A DNA stretch of 64,000 bases, taken from the NCBI GenBank assembly GCA_029891385.1, contig CM057228.1, positions 62,192,523 through 62,256,522 of the forward strand. Direction: 5' to 3'. The notes under the pieces are model-generated. The model was not told where the DNA came from. It ran no database searches and saw only the letters and a list, made by a program, of their open reading frames with translations. Each line of letters opens with the position of its first letter. The first letter of the stretch is position 1. A program made the translations under genes and the position numbers. This stretch comes from Erythroxylum novogranatense. Its lineage: Eukaryota; Streptophyta; Magnoliopsida; Malpighiales; Erythroxylaceae. Positions 1-13,146 of the stretch are shown here, piece after piece.

Positions 1-1828
1 ATCGCAACAACACAACTCATGCATTTTTTTTCAACTTGTTCATAAATCATGAATGCATCAAAACTTGTCACAATTCATAAACACATAAACACATAATAAT
101 GGTTTAGGTAAGTCCATAAACATGACGAACTACACAATTCCATTTAATGGCCTTGAGTGGTCGTAAACTTGAGGGAGTCCTTAAAGGAGCTCCGTGCCAC
201 TAGCGGGCAGGCAGGATAAGCCTATTCTTGGGTCAACGTGCACATGACAATTTCTTGGATGGACTACCAAAACCCACACAACATGTATTTCAAAACTTGT
301 TGCCATAATGGCACTTTTCGAAAAAAACTTGATTTTTCTTGATATTTTGCCATAATGACATATTTCAAAAACACATTTATTCATGATCATGCAATATCTC
401 ACATTTCATCAACCAAATTCACATATCAAACACATAACAATTTCGCAAATCGTTCACAAGAAATAATGCAACAAATATGAAGCAATTTGAAATCATTTTT
501 TTTCGCTGGCTTTAAAAGGAAACATTTATGGCTCGTTAATTCTATTATAAACACGATACCTACCTTAAATCCTTGCTTATAAACTTGTTCAACATGCTTC
601 CCCTCTTGCTCCTCTTGAATCCTCTCTTAATCTCCTTTAACAATAGCTACAAAATCCCCAAATCAAAAGACATCCAAATTGATCAACCCCAAAGAAACAT
701 ATCGTGAAATTGATCTTAAAATTCTTAAACCCATACCATTCTTAACTTATCTAAACCATAACCCTTTCAAAAACTCAACAAATGAAAAAAAAAATCTTAC
801 CTTGGTCCTTAAACAAATGAGGAGTTGCTTGTCTCTAATGGAAGCCCTCATCTTCTTCCATCTTTTCCTTCATGAATAACCATCAAAATCCCTCTTGAAA
901 TCCATGAAAAAGCAAGCCCTAGCTCCCTCTTTCTTCTTCTTTCTTTTCTTCTCCACCGAGCTCTCCCTCTCTTCTCTCTTTTCTTTCATTTTTCTCCCCA
1001 ATTTTCTACACCACTCACCCTTATATACAAACCCACATGCCTTGTTTACCATAATGCCATTAATGAATGGAAAATGACCCATTTACCCGTACATAATAGC
1101 CTTGTAACTTACATGCTTAAGTTTCTTCCAATTTTGTCCCTCATGCAAACTTACCACCTTAATTCAATTTAATCCATGCCATATGATCTTACTCAAATTA
1201 ACATGCTTATTAACTGCCATTAACATGCTAATTAATTCTACCAAATACTCTATTAAGACCTCAAAATTCATTTAAATCCTTGCCTAACTCTTTCCAAAAA
1301 AAAAATCAAGGCATTTTCTAATCATGAAATTGAAGGAATTTGATAAAACTTCCTTCTAGACAAATGTTCCTCATTGTCTTAATTTTCTAATGACACTAAA
1401 ATCATTCAATTTGGTTCCATAGCCTAAGAGTTATACTCCAAACATTTCGGTCTGTTCTTATACTAAAACATTATCCTGCGCATGACATCCATATAAAAAT
1501 TGACTTTTTTAGAGATTGAATCAGAACTTGATTTCGGTAGACAATTTATAGCCCTATATCCCTAGTTTACTCCAAATCAAGAATCATCTTATTTGGATAA
1601 CTAGACATCAAGTTATGGCCAAAACACCATAGCATGCTCAAAGAACATTTTTCAACTGCACTCTCCAACTTTTAAGTTCCAATATTTCACATATAACTCA
1701 TCTTGTATCTAAACCATCTTTTCTATTCCTTTTAAATTTCAAGGATTCTCCTTTGCTTTACACATAACTAATTGCCAATAATTTCTTATTTAATAGTCCT
1801 AGCTTACAGAAAGGTTCAGGGTCCAACA
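1..1828 (-). mobile_element. LTR, right-hand part only, Tekay-like chromovirus family
   Basis: The right edge reads GGGTCCAACA, the reverse complement of a TGTTGGACCC LTR start. Around 181-250 it has the words gccactagcgggcag and gtcaacgtgcac, which recur in the LTRs of A, B and G. The CT-rich block at 900-1080 followed by an 'aatgaatg' motif matches the order seen in the solo LTR at 12560-12780. No polypurine tract or primer site follows the edge, so this is either a solo LTR or the outer end of a minus-strand element lying left of the window. The left end is cut by the window. No coding capacity is credited here. Confidence 0.7.
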
Positions 1829-1839
1829 TATATAGGAAC

Positions 1840-4283
1840 TCATGGGGGCTCTTGGGAGTTTCTAAAGGGTCGTAGGGTGGGCAAATCGAATCTTAGTAGT
1901 GGTTATAAGAGGTTCAGGGAACGATGAAGGCAAAAAAGAGAGCATCAAAGCTCTATTAGCAAGTGTAACAAAGACAGAGTGGGAAACTAATAAAGTAAGG
2001 TACAAACTAGCAAAGAAGAGGGAAAAGAAGACAATTTCAGTGGCTAAAGTTGAAGCTTATGAGACTTTGTATAGGTGTTTGGATACTAACTGGGGAGCAC
2101 AAAAAATTTTCAAGTTGGCATGAGATAGGGCGTGAAGAACAAGGGATTTCAACTAAGAATGTTGTAAACGAGATGAAGTAGGGTAGATACTCATAGAGGC
2201 CTATGCCATTAAGAGTAGATGACAGAGATACTTTTTTAGCCTATATAATGAAGGCATCTTGGACAACATAGAGTTAGGTGACCCCTTCGTGTCAGAGCAT
2301 TTTCATAATTGGTCTCAGTGTGAAAGGGTCACAGGGGAAGAAATTACAAGGGTATTGAGCAAGATAGAGAGCACAAAGGTAGTAGGGCCGGATGAGATTC
2401 CTATAGAGGTATGGAAGAGAATAGGAGTTGTCAGTATTGAGTGGCTAGTTTAGCCTTTTAATGCGATCCTCGAGTTAATCATACCGGATGAATGAAGATT
2501 GAGTAGGTTGATTCCATTATACAAGGCTAAAGGGGAAATCCAACATTATCACAACTATATAGGCATTAAACTACTAAGTCACACCATAATGATGTGGGAG
2601 AAGGTGATTAAGAAAAGAGTCCAAAGAGCAGCTTCTATATCGGCCAACCAATTTGGATTTATGCTTGGTAGGTCCACGATAGAAACGATACATCTCCTCC
2701 GTAGGCTAATGGAATGCTATAGGGAACAAAAACAGAATTTGCATATGGTTTTTATTGATTTGGAGAAGGCATATGACAAGGTTCCTAGGGAAATCTTATG
2801 GAGGTGTTTGGAGGCAAAGGGAATTCCTATGACCTATATACGCATAATTAAGGATATGTATGAAGGAGTAATGACAAGCGTACGGATGATAGAAGGCGAC
2901 ACGGAAACTTTTTCTATTAGTATTGGACTGCACCAAGGTTTTGCCTTAAGCCCTTTTCTATTTGCATTAGTGATATATGAGCTTACCAAACATATTCAGT
3001 CGATATTGTCCTCGTGGATGAGACCAAACAGGGGGTCAATTTCAAGTTAGAATGTTGGAGAGAAACATTAGAGTTGAAAGGTTTTAAAATGAGCAGGACT
3101 AATGTGGAGTACTTAGAATGGAACTTTTCGGGAAGCCAAATGATCCATGATGTGGCTGCAGCAATTGGTATTGACGTCATATCACAAAAATTGAGTTTTA
3201 AATACCTCAAGTCAATCATTCAGAGTGATGGTAATCTCGATGCCGATATAGTCCATCATATCAAATCTGAGTGGGTCAAATGACAAAGCACATTAGGGGT
3301 CTTATGTGATAAGAAGATTCCATTAAAGCTTAAAGGGAAATTTTATAGAATGGTGATTCGTCCAACCATGTTATATAGGGCGAAGTGTTGGCCCACCAAA
3401 CGTAGATATACAAGTAAGTTGTTATTAGTCGAGATGCGAATGCTCCGATGGATGTGTGACATTACTAGAAAAGATAAGGTCCATAATCATGTGGTGAGAG
3501 ACAAACTATAGGTGGCTAGTATTGCTGATAAGTTGCAAGAGACTAGGTTTAGGTGGTTTGGGCATGTGAGCAGGAGGCAACCTGATACTCCTAGGCAACA
3601 CTGTAAGAAAATAACCCTTCGTGACTGCAAGAGGAGAAAAGGAAGGCCAAACAAGAACTAGAGGGAAGTGATCAAGAAGGTTATGACAGAGTTAGCCCTT
3701 ACCGAGGAATTGACCAAAAATAGAAAATTTTGGCGTGCTAGGATACGGGTAAAGGATATCCTTTAAAGTGCGCCAAAACAATCGTGGTAGTTATTGGGAG
3801 TCGTTTACTGTAAAGATCTAACAACATATCTACCACTTAGGAAGTCTAGCCCTAGTGCAATCTGTCTTTTCTAGTTGTAAGTCGTGGACAAGTCTTTTTG
3901 TCCTACAACTTGGCTTTTCAGCTTTAGTGCATTGGGAAAGGTCCTTCGAGGACTTCCGATACCTTTGGATTATTCATACTCACGTGGCTACTGAGCAAGG
4001 ATCCCTAACACATCTCGAGACATAAAGAGCTGTACTTTGCAGCTTATTAGGTATTAGCAGATCTTGGCACCATATCAAGTATTTTATTTTATTTATTTTT
4101 AATTTTATTTATTTTCTCTTTTTAACCTAGATCGCTTATTTGTAGTTTTTTCATGTCATGTCACATTTGCATATGGATATACCAGAAACAACTTTTCTAC
4201 TATGTAGGGTAAGGCTGCGTACTATCAGACCTCCACAGACCCCGCAGTAGTGCAAGATTCAGACTGAGTGTGATGATGATGAC
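1840..4283 (+). mobile_element. 5'-truncated RTE-clade LINE
   Basis: This is a non-LTR retrotransposon lacking the whole endonuclease domain. It keeps the linker, most of the reverse transcriptase, the C-terminal region and a roughly 500 bp 3' UTR. The 3' end runs from a 'ggtaaggctgcgta' word near 4207 into a short (GAT)n tail at 4270-4283; a short simple-repeat tail instead of poly(A) is typical of RTE elements. The copy starts about 12 bp from the LTR edge at 1828. I could not recognise a target site duplication. 5' truncation is the usual outcome of target-primed reverse transcription. Confidence 0.85.
1845..3766 (+). pseudogene. LINE ORF2 remnant (reverse transcriptase and C-terminal region)
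   Basis: The reading begins at LGVSKG, the linker after the lost endonuclease, and continues through KVVGPDEIPIEVWK (about 2377-2418) and the RT core from 2499: [20 protein letters not shown], then [14 protein letters not shown] with the first catalytic aspartate. [15 protein letters not shown] follows. The A-D-D box is destroyed: about 30-35 bp are missing near 2999-3002, so the text passes from KHIQ straight to DIVLVDETK in another frame. After 3283 the C-terminal RTE region is readable (RMLRWMCDITRKDKV, RFRWFGHVSRR, GRPNKN). Stops lie near 2121, 2451, 3281, 3509 and 3659. Those at 3281 and 3659 look like W codons turned to stops. It cannot encode an active enzyme. Confidence 0.85.
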
Positions 4284-4812
4284 GCCTTAATTAACTTTAA
4301 CTCGATATATTCTTCAGACTAAAAAGATCTCTTAGAAAGTGAAACTTTACTCTTTCAATCTATAACCATCTACTCTCTAGTTGGTTAACTTATATCTCTA
4401 TCAAGTTAACACCCCTTTGAATGCATTAAGATTTATGCATTCCTATAAAAGATTTAATCCTAACACTAAAAAGGTCACGTAGGTCCCTCTTAAGTACCTC
4501 GTTTAACCTACATTACCTAAGCTATAATTCACTCATATTAGGCTCTCTCGCACTACCCATAGTGAATTTAAATAATTTAGAAGTCAATAAGAATAAATCT
4601 ACATTAAGATCAATAAAAGGTAATTCACACAATTATATTTCATATCATAAGTAAATATAAATCAATCTATAAAAAATAACCACTAAGATTTTTCTCATAT
4701 TATAGATAACTATTTATCTACATAGAATGTTCAAAACAATGAGATAAAAAACAAAAAGTATTAATAGAAATAAATTTAGATGAACTTTTGTTTCTACCGA
4801 TACATATATGTC

Positions 4813-4849
<37 letters not shown>

Positions 4850-4858
4850 ATATATGTA
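4813..4858. repeat. TA/TATG microsatellite
   Basis: A run of TA dinucleotides passes into TATG steps. It sits at the outer end of the left inverted arm of repeat X. Confidence 0.85.
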
Positions 4859-5330
4859 AGTATAGAAACCCAAATTTTAAATAGACTTTAGCTAAATTTT
4901 GGAGAAAACACAGTTGAGATATCCTTTTCTCTCTAAAAGCTAGGGTTAGCCATTGAGAGGCTCTCAAAATAAAAGGTAATTCACATAATTATATTTCATA
5001 TCATAAGTAAATATAAATCAATCCATAAAAAAATAACCACTAAGATTTTCCCCATATTATATATAAGTATTTAGCTACATAGAATGTTCAAAACAATGAG
5101 ATCAAAAAACAAAAACAAAGAAATAAATCTAGATGAACTTTCATTTCTGTTGATAACTTTATCTAAAAAGATGATATTGGATCTTATTTATCTAATTGAA
5201 AACAACATATAATTAACTTGCCAAGGATTTTTAGAGCCTCTCAATGGCTAACCCTAGCTTTTGGAGAGAAAAGGATATCTCAACTGTGTGTTTTCTCTAA
5301 AATTTAGCTGAAGTCTATTTAAAATTTGGG

Positions 5331-5552
5331 TATATATATATATATGTGTGTGTGTGTATATATATATATGTATATGTATATATATGTATATATGTATACA
5401 TATGTATATATGTATACATAAACATAAACATATGTATACATATATACATATATATACATATACATATATACATATATACACATATATATATATGCACACA
5501 CACACACACACGCACACACACACACACGTATATACACATATATATGTATAAT
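5331..5552. repeat. Compound TA / TATG / CA microsatellite
   Basis: About 220 bp of TA, TG, TATACA and finally (CA)n at 5493-5527. It is open in several frames on both strands, which creates apparent ORFs of Ile/Tyr/Cys/Val or His/Thr repeats. These are not genes. Confidence 0.9.
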
Positions 5553-5699
5553 ATAAAACATCATTTAATTAACTTGCCAAGGATATTTAGAGCCTCTCAA
5601 TGGCTAACCCTAGCTTTTGGAGAGAAAAGGATATCTTAACTGTGTGTTTTCTCTAAAATTTAGCTAAAGTTTATTTAAAATTTGAGTTTCTATACTTAC

Positions 5700-5762
5700 A
5701 TATAAATATATATATACATATATGTGTGTGTGTGTGTCTATATATATATATATATGTACATA
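5700..5762. repeat. TA / TG microsatellite
   Basis: A run of TA and (TG)n dinucleotides follows the third copy of the 115 bp unit, at the position mirroring the microsatellite at 4813-4858. Confidence 0.85.
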
Positions 5763-6260
5763 ACTAAGACATATATATATGGGCGTGACTATGGCCTTCA
5801 TCATGAATCTCACATCTTTCACTTGGTGAAAAACATGGTCTTTAGTATAACTGTGTCACTAAATCATATATTTCACTATCTTCCTTAAAAGAAGAGATGG
5901 TCTCAAGCATAACTGTGTCACTAAATCATAGACCTTCACATTTCTTCTCTAACTTGCCTATGGTCTTATGGATGATAATGGCTTAGGTTGTATCACTTGC
6001 TGTAGTTAATCCATCTAGGGTATGGATTATAGAACAATCATGATCCATATCATTTTTAACTAATAATTATGGTTTCCTTTCATGATTTTACTTGAAATGG
6101 CCTTTAATTCTTGAATAATATTATCCTAAGGTCAAAATTTTGATAATTACTTGAAAAGAACTAAAAAAACTAATTAAAATTAGGTAATTTGACATTAAAA
6201 TAAAAATATTTAACAAAATATGTGCATTTTTCTTGCAGATTAAAGATCCCTACATTTGAG

Positions 6261-8395
6261 CTTTCTCTTGTCCTTTTAACTTAAATAGGTAGTGACTCCA
6301 AGAAAGAATTTAAGATGTTAATTCATGTGATCAAGATTATACATCATTTATTCAATTCATTGTTCATTAGTTAGTTAGGAATTTAGATAATTAAGTCATA
6401 AATCAATTCAATTGAACCCAAAAATCTTTCAATCATCAACTTAATATGTACAACTCAACCTAATGCTTAAGGCAGATATAAATGAGCAATATGCACATAC
6501 TTTCAAATATTTTAATAAACCGAATTAATAAAAAATAAAGAACTTAATTTTAAAATAACAAACAAGAATTTAGAAGCTTGTTTAAAAAGTCACCTAATAT
6601 TGTGACATGAAAGTAAACACGCTGTCTATAGTATTCTTGGTTAGTTTGTCGGGTTATTATTTGAAAAGCTACTAATACCACTTTTAAACTTCAAACTCTT
6701 CACTTAGGTTAAAGCTAGTGAAGTAAATTTATTATGCTAACTTATTCACATATATTTTATTTTATTTTATTTATTTATTAAGGTGTGAAAATAAAGTGGT
6801 TAGAAAGTAAGCAACTTCTAAGTCAAAGATATGCTTCATTTATACAAAGTATTTTAATGCAAATTATCTCTTTTCAAGATTGTTAGAGCAAGTTAGAACT
6901 AATTATTTAGTAATACTCATAATTATTTGTATAAACTAATAGAATAAAGAATGACCAAACTTAAGATATATCATTTTGATCAATAGTTTTCATCATTAAT
7001 TTTTCAAAATTATTCAGATTAAGTTAGTTGTGATAAAATTAACAACCAAATTAATTTTTTAGTAATTGTTCCATATTAAGTTAGTTACAATAAAATTAAT
7101 AAGAAAATTAAGGCCTCTGTAATTAATTTCTTACCTACCCTTGATTTTTAAATTGTCAACAATTTACAAAATAAGAAAATAAAAGAATAAATTAATGATA
7201 ATAGTTTCAAAGGTAGGAAAATAAAAAGAACTAGAAATTTCTAGCCCTATTTATTGTTCACTATCTAAGGTAATTTTAATCAATATCTAGAAATTATTTA
7301 TATATTGTAAACACAACTAAAGAAAATATAAAATAATAAAATGCAAAAGAAACAAACATTAAAATAAAAAATAAAATACTAACTCAAATTAAAGGACAAA
7401 AATGAAATAAGAACAAAGCATACGATTTGGGGGTGCAATTGAAAAAATAAATTGTAAAAATGTAAATGCCTTTAAAAATAGCAGTTCAATTCACAACAAC
7501 CTTATCATTACGATCAGTTTCCTCTTCTACCATCTTTGAGGGATGTAAAGATTGCCTGAAGTACTTTTCAAGTTGAAAGTAGTTGAATAGTCATTACTTT
7601 ATCTGTTGTAACCACTATCCTTTCTTCTTTAATTTTTACTACATTCTTTGTAACATGGATGTGTGTCATTGCTACTCATTTTGGATGTTAGGAATGATCA
7701 AGTTGATCTACTCCCATAACAACTAATTTGGTATTGGATAAACATCTCTATGTTCCTTTACCATCTTCTATTTAAGGCGCCTTAGTTACTAGATGGGGCT
7801 TTACTCTCTCCCTCTACTCATCTCTAGCCTCTCTCTTTATCCAACCAAATTTAAGATTCATTGACCTTCCTAACTAACCTCGTGTACCTCATTATTTCTA
7901 TGTCAATGGTAGCCATATGGAAACCCATCGTCACCCTAAAAGATTATCACATCTACATACGTTGTTTTCAGATCTTATCAAGTAAGTGCCTCTATGAAGG
8001 CTCCTTTTTTCTTATTGCCTATCTATATCAAATATTTGGCAAAGCAGTAACCTAGGTTACATATTGTCACTATACTATGCATAAAAATAAAACATTCTAA
8101 TAAGAGCCACCACACCATTGCTCACCCTCCTCTCTTTAATTGTTTATGAAATGATCTTATGTATATATCTAAAGGGAAGAGAAATGATATGGGTACTCTT
8201 ACTCTTTGAAGATTCATACACTCTCATAAATTAAGCTAAAAAATTCCTAATGGACATTATTATTAAGCTTGTTAGAGAGTTCAGCTATGATGCTCCTATA
8301 CTTATCTAAATTTACATACTTAGGTGTATAGAAATCGTATTATATTGTAAAAAATTAAACAATATTGTTAAGTAAGTTTTATCTAATGTAAAAAC
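6261..8395. other. AT-rich DNA with nothing recognised
   Basis: No convincing gene, LTR edge, primer site or tandem repeat was seen on either strand. The one ORF of note (7861-8055, 64 codons) has no recognisable motif. Decayed transposon DNA is likely from the surroundings but not shown. Confidence 0.5.
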
Positions 8396-9780
8396 CCCAA
8401 AATCTGCAAGTATATAGATTATAACTTGTAGTATCAAAGGTGTCAATCCCACAAGGAGTTGCAAATTAATATAATCCTAATTTATCTATGGCTAAAAAAA
8501 ATGAAAATAAAAATTGAATAGAAATGTAAAAACGTGAAGGTGAGTGACAGAAAATTAATTTGTGAAATTAACACAAAAATTGAATATTAAGCAACATTAA
8601 ATTCAGAATGGGAAATCACACAAGAAAATTTACCAAATTATGAGAGAGGGATTTATCCTATCATCAATGTTAACCTAATCACTTTTGTGTTATTGTGGTG
8701 TCGGTTCTAGACTATCGTAAGGTAGAGTACTCCCTCTCAAGTTATAATTACTAAACCCCAATTGAGTCAAGTTATTGAATTTCTGATCTCTTGATTAACT
8801 ATCAAATCATAACCTAATTAGTTCTTAAGCTTTCTAATAAACTACTGAGACTCACACAGGATCTCTTTCTGTACAATTATTAATTTGATTAATTGTGTGA
8901 TCTATTAGATTATTTAACTCTCATTAAACAACTTAATCATTTTACATTTGATTCACTCTCTCGATTTATTACTGAAGCATGAGGTTATAGTAATTAATCA
9001 CAACACCTAATCGAAATAACATAAAAATGACTATATTAACATTAAATCAAGTTTAAATCCTTAAAGAAAAGTTAGAACATCATCATCAATCCATAACCCA
9101 TAAATATAATCATATTCATCTTACATATTCAATGAAGAAAATGACAAAGATGAACAAAGCGTCATTTGGATGGGACCGGGATGACTCAGGAAGGTAGAAG
9201 CATTGGAAGCCCTCTCCTCTTCTTCCTCTTGTCTCTCTTTTTCTTCTCTCTTCTTGAAGCTTTTTCCCAAAGTGGCAGAATGTAAGCTCCTTTTTAGGGT
9301 TCTTTTCTTTTCCTTTTATAATTTTTTTCTAATTAGGGCAAAATTTGGGATTTTCCTAGGCTTAAAAAGTCTGAAATGTCCTCAAAAAATGAAGTTCGGT
9401 AAGTTGATGCACACTGTCTATCATACAGGTCACGATTGTGGCATTATGAAATTTACCTTCTATCACGATCGTGTGTCACAATTGTGGCTCCTTCTTCTTG
9501 CTTCTTTCATGATCGCGGCACATTGGCCACGATCATGACCCTGGGTTTTGCTTCGAGTTTCCTTCGATTCTCCTTCGTTCTTTCGTAATTGATTTGAAAC
9601 GCTAACAAACACATACATGCACCTCAAATGTGCAAAATTTAAGTTCAATGGCATACTCTAACCCATAAAACACTCACAACACAAATGTCCAACTAAACAA
9701 CATAATCCTACCTTAAACATGCACTAATTATTCAATTTAACAACTAAACACATACTAAACTAACCATAAAAACATTATGC
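8396..9780 (-). repeat. LTR-like non-coding repeat
   Basis: It begins with 'tgcaagtatatagatt...cccacaagg', which has the same layout as 'gcaagtgcacatatc...tcccataaag' at 14993-15048, and continues through similar AT-rich text. At 9464-9538 it carries CpG palindromes: CACGATCGTG at 9464-9473, and 9 bp arms TCATGATCG (9507-9515) and CGATCATGA (9530-9538). It lies left of the gag remnant, so it could be the 3' LTR of that dead minus-strand element. No clear LTR termini were found. Confidence 0.4.
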
Positions 9781-10040
9781 AATCTACCACTATCAAATGT
9801 CTTAATTGGATTTTCATTTAGCCCAATCTTTATCATGTTTCTCTTATCCAATTTGGCATTCCAATTCACCCTAAAAGTGGTATAAGTTTCAAGGGTGAGC
9901 TCCTAGTATGAATAATTATCAATATCAAAGAACAAAATTGATCATGATTTCTCTATAAGCCTCCTCTTTTTTGAAGCTAATAACACTGTTTCCAATGCAA
10001 CCGATCCACACGCCAATTTGATTCAAAGAAATAACCTTAA
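9781..10040 (-). pseudogene. gag remnant, distal part (Athila/Tat-like), interrupted by a solo LTR
   Basis: Read on the minus strand from 10040, the text resembles the 'RLRLF.SL' segment of plant Athila/Tat gag, followed by a region like 'NSITSW' (here NSVISF) and a K/E-rich stretch ending near 9925. It continues directly from 14364-14560, the two halves being separated by the solo LTR and its CTTAA duplication. Stops and frame changes are present. The family assignment rests on the other half, which is clearer; this half alone would be weak. Confidence 0.45.
10036..10040. repeat. Target site duplication CTTAA, left copy
   Basis: CTTAA precedes TGTAACACCC and recurs exactly after TGTTACA at 14364-14368, so it marks a complete insertion. 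Confidence 0.9.
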
Positions 10041-12989
10041 TGTAACACCCCACTCCCGCATGACCCGAACCTGACATCGATGGTGATATTCGAGTCTGTG
10101 CCCTGCGAGGGTGGCGTGCTACATTACTAATTCTAAACTCAGTATTTTTTTTTTTGAAAACACAAACATACATTATGCGAAAATCAATTAACACATACAA
10201 TCACCAGTAAGTACAATGAACACGGGGGCCCTTTTCATAAATACAAATTAATTCAGTCCGTTGACTTTACAAATTGACCTAATCACTTGTACAAAAATTC
10301 AGAAAAATACAAATTTATACAGAATTTATCAGACACTAATGCAGACGCGAACTGATCCCGACCTCTTTTCTCACTCACAAGCAGGTGCTATATGCCCGTT
10401 GCCGAACGTGATATTCTTCTGAGTCCTGAAAAATAATTATAAATTTTGGGTGAGTTTTGCGAACTCAGTGAGTGACCATCATCGATGGTTCACCCAGTCA
10501 CATAACACAATATTCATACATCTCACTTTATTTCATAGTGCACAATCACAATATTTCACATTTACACGTTTACAGAATTGCACATTCACATTATTCATAT
10601 TTGATACATGAATATGAGACTCACTTTTCATTTATTATTTTGCTGTGATCGAGTGACTAAACTGTCCCTTGCAGGGCTCATTAATAACTGTCCCTCCTCC
10701 GTTAGTGGATATAGGACTCATTAAACATTGAGCCTGAGGCTCTGAATCACTTATGAGCTCAAAGCTCATTTTCACCCATTGAGCTTAAAGCTTTGATCGG
10801 TGGCAACTCTAGTCACAACAACCCTTATATTTCATACACTTATGCCATGCAATGCATCAGTCACATCTATTCACTTTCACACGTCATCGGACAGTAGTCC
10901 GGCATCAGAACCCATTTATTTCACATAAGCATAAGGCATTTTGCCTTACACTCAATCAAATATATGTAAGCAGATGCTTATGAAATACCCATGTGACACT
11001 TTCCAATTTATTACAGTGTTGTGACCGAGCGCCTGAACTGTCCCAATATGGGCACATTAATCGTTGAGCTCGAGGCTCTAAATCACTGTAGGGCTCGCAG
11101 CCTGAGTACAATCATTGAGCTTTTAACTCTCGGTGGCTGCTTCGGTCACAACTGTCATTATCTGGTTATGCATTCATGAATGAAATTAATCACATTATTA
11201 TGCACGTATGCATATGTCACAATCAATTGGCCTATGTATGCCATAATCAATGTCTCACAATTAATCGCATATATATCCCAATTAGTCACATCTTAGGCAC
11301 ATAGGTCGCAAATTTACATACAAGTAGCACTTCTATAATCAACTCCCCAGTACACAATCATCGAACCTTCTGTCCGGATTTCAAAATCACAATAAATCTC
11401 TAACCCACCATTATTCACCACATTCAGCAATCAATTTATACAAAATAAAACAAAATAGAATAAAGGTGAAATGAAACCATCTCGATCTACTCACAATACG
11501 CTCCAGATTAGCATTTGCTTCCGAATTCTGGAAACACCTGACTGCGAACTCTTAGCCTGCATAACCCATTTATTCAATACGTTGCACATACATTAAAAAT
11601 TTTACACAATTATAATCATTTATGCACATATATGTACGATGCATATTCATGACTTTCCCGGTATCAATCTATAAATTTATCTCAAAAATGATTTTGTTAT
11701 CAAAACTCAGGTATGCCTAGGGTTTAGCCGCACTAAAATCCTTAAACTCATAATTTATGTTTATTGCAATTTTTCTAAAACCATACTTTCGGGTCTACTA
11801 CTCCCGATCAATAAACCAGGCCACGTAGAGTAACCTAGGCAACCTCTCCTTGATAGAAAAATTCCTCTATGCATTAGGAATCCATAGACACTAAAATCAC
11901 TCAATTAGGATCTCTATAAGTCCAATTATTGCTAAAATACGGACCAAAAAATAATCACTCGGTCCTCTCACTTTGACTTAATCAATCAATGTCAATTTCA
12001 TCTCCAAAAATTCACAATTTCACATAGAACTTCTCAATCATTCAACACACAAAAATGCAACACTTATAGCAATTATCAAATCAGTCAATCATAATAAATA
12101 TGAAAATCGTAGCAATTTATCAAAATCATTTATAAACAAAGAAGTTTACAAATGTAGCTATTTATCGAATTATTCAAAAACAATGAACTTGCAAATCATT
12201 TCTCTTCATGATTTTTCGAAAAATTATAATTGACTCATAATTCAAATTATAAATATGGTACCCACTTTATTTCCATGCTTGTAACTTGTTCACACTCCTC
12301 TTTCCTTGATCCCACAACTTCTCTAATTCCCTTCATCACTTGCAAAAACCCCTAACCAATAGGAATTTAAATTGAACATCACATAAGGCATAATCACTAA
12401 AATTAACTTTAGAAATCACAAACCCATACCATTCTCAAGTTATCTAAACCAAAATCTCTTTAAAAATTCAAAGATAAAAATCTACCCTTACCTTGATCCT
12501 TCACAAATTCAAAAATTTTTAGCTCATATGGGAGCTCTCATCATCCTCCACCTTTTTTCCTTCTTGAAATCTATTTCAAATCACTCTTGAAACCCAACAA
12601 AAATCGTAACCTAGCTTCTCTTTTCTTCTTTCTTCTTTCTCCTTTCTCCATCCGAAGCTCTCACTCTTCTCTCTTCTTTCTTCTTTCTTTTCTTTCTAAC
12701 TTAACAATTTCGTGCATTGCTTCCTTTCATACGAAGACTCACTCTTCTTATTTCCAAAAGTGTCATTAATGAATGAGAAAAGATCTTCATGCCCTTCCTT
12801 ATAAGCTTCGAAACTTAAAACCTTAAGTATTATTCCAATTTTGCCCCTCATGCATTCTTAACACTTTATTTAAATTTAATCAAATAGGTAGAGGGATGTG
12901 TTAGGAATCCAAGGCTTCAAAAATCAGGTCATTCGGATGTCGGACGGAAAAGATATAAGCAAAAGAGTGAGAGAGGGTCGGATTAGGTC

Positions 12990-13146
12990 GGGCAAAAGAT
13001 CGGTCGGCCAAAACAAAGGCTCGGATCGGTCGGCCAAAACAAAGGATCGGATCAGTGGGCCAAAACAAAGGGTCGCATTGGTCGGTCAAAACAAATGGTC
13101 GGATCGGTTGGCCAAAAGATCTGTCGGCCAAAACAAAGGGTCGCTC
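12990..13146. repeat. GC-rich minisatellite inside the solo LTR, unit about 26 bp
   Basis: Imperfect tandem units built on GGATCGGTCGGCCAAAACAA, roughly six in a row, stand out from the AT-rich surroundings. The equivalent place in the LTR of C holds a CpG palindrome instead (42872-42889). The repeat keeps both strands open over about 80-90 codons (12898-13179 and its complement). I read those ORFs as artefacts. Confidence 0.85.

Larger units (their letters stand above)
4284..6260. repeat. AT-rich repeat family X, copy 1 (rearranged, with inverted arms)
   Basis: This stretch shares an ordered series of words with 15290-16270: 'ctataaccatct', 'gttaac', 'gaatgcatta', 'cacttgctatag' and the block 'gagcctctcaatggctaac'. 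Copy 1 is internally duplicated. A 145 bp unit occurs at 4612-4758 and again at 4968-5118. A 115 bp unit occurs inverted at 4851-4967 and directly at 5222-5334 and 5576-5706. There is no coding capacity. An LTR or internal non-coding part of an old retroelement is my best guess, but the class is not established. Confidence 0.6.

Noticed and set aside
5254..5564. Four overlapping ORFs rich in Ile/Tyr/Cys/Val or His/Thr
   Set aside because: They are translations of TA, TG and CA microsatellites; codon content follows from the repeat.
12990..13146. CRISPR-like array of short repeats
   Set aside because: Units are contiguous and imperfect with no unique spacers; it is a minisatellite in plant DNA.
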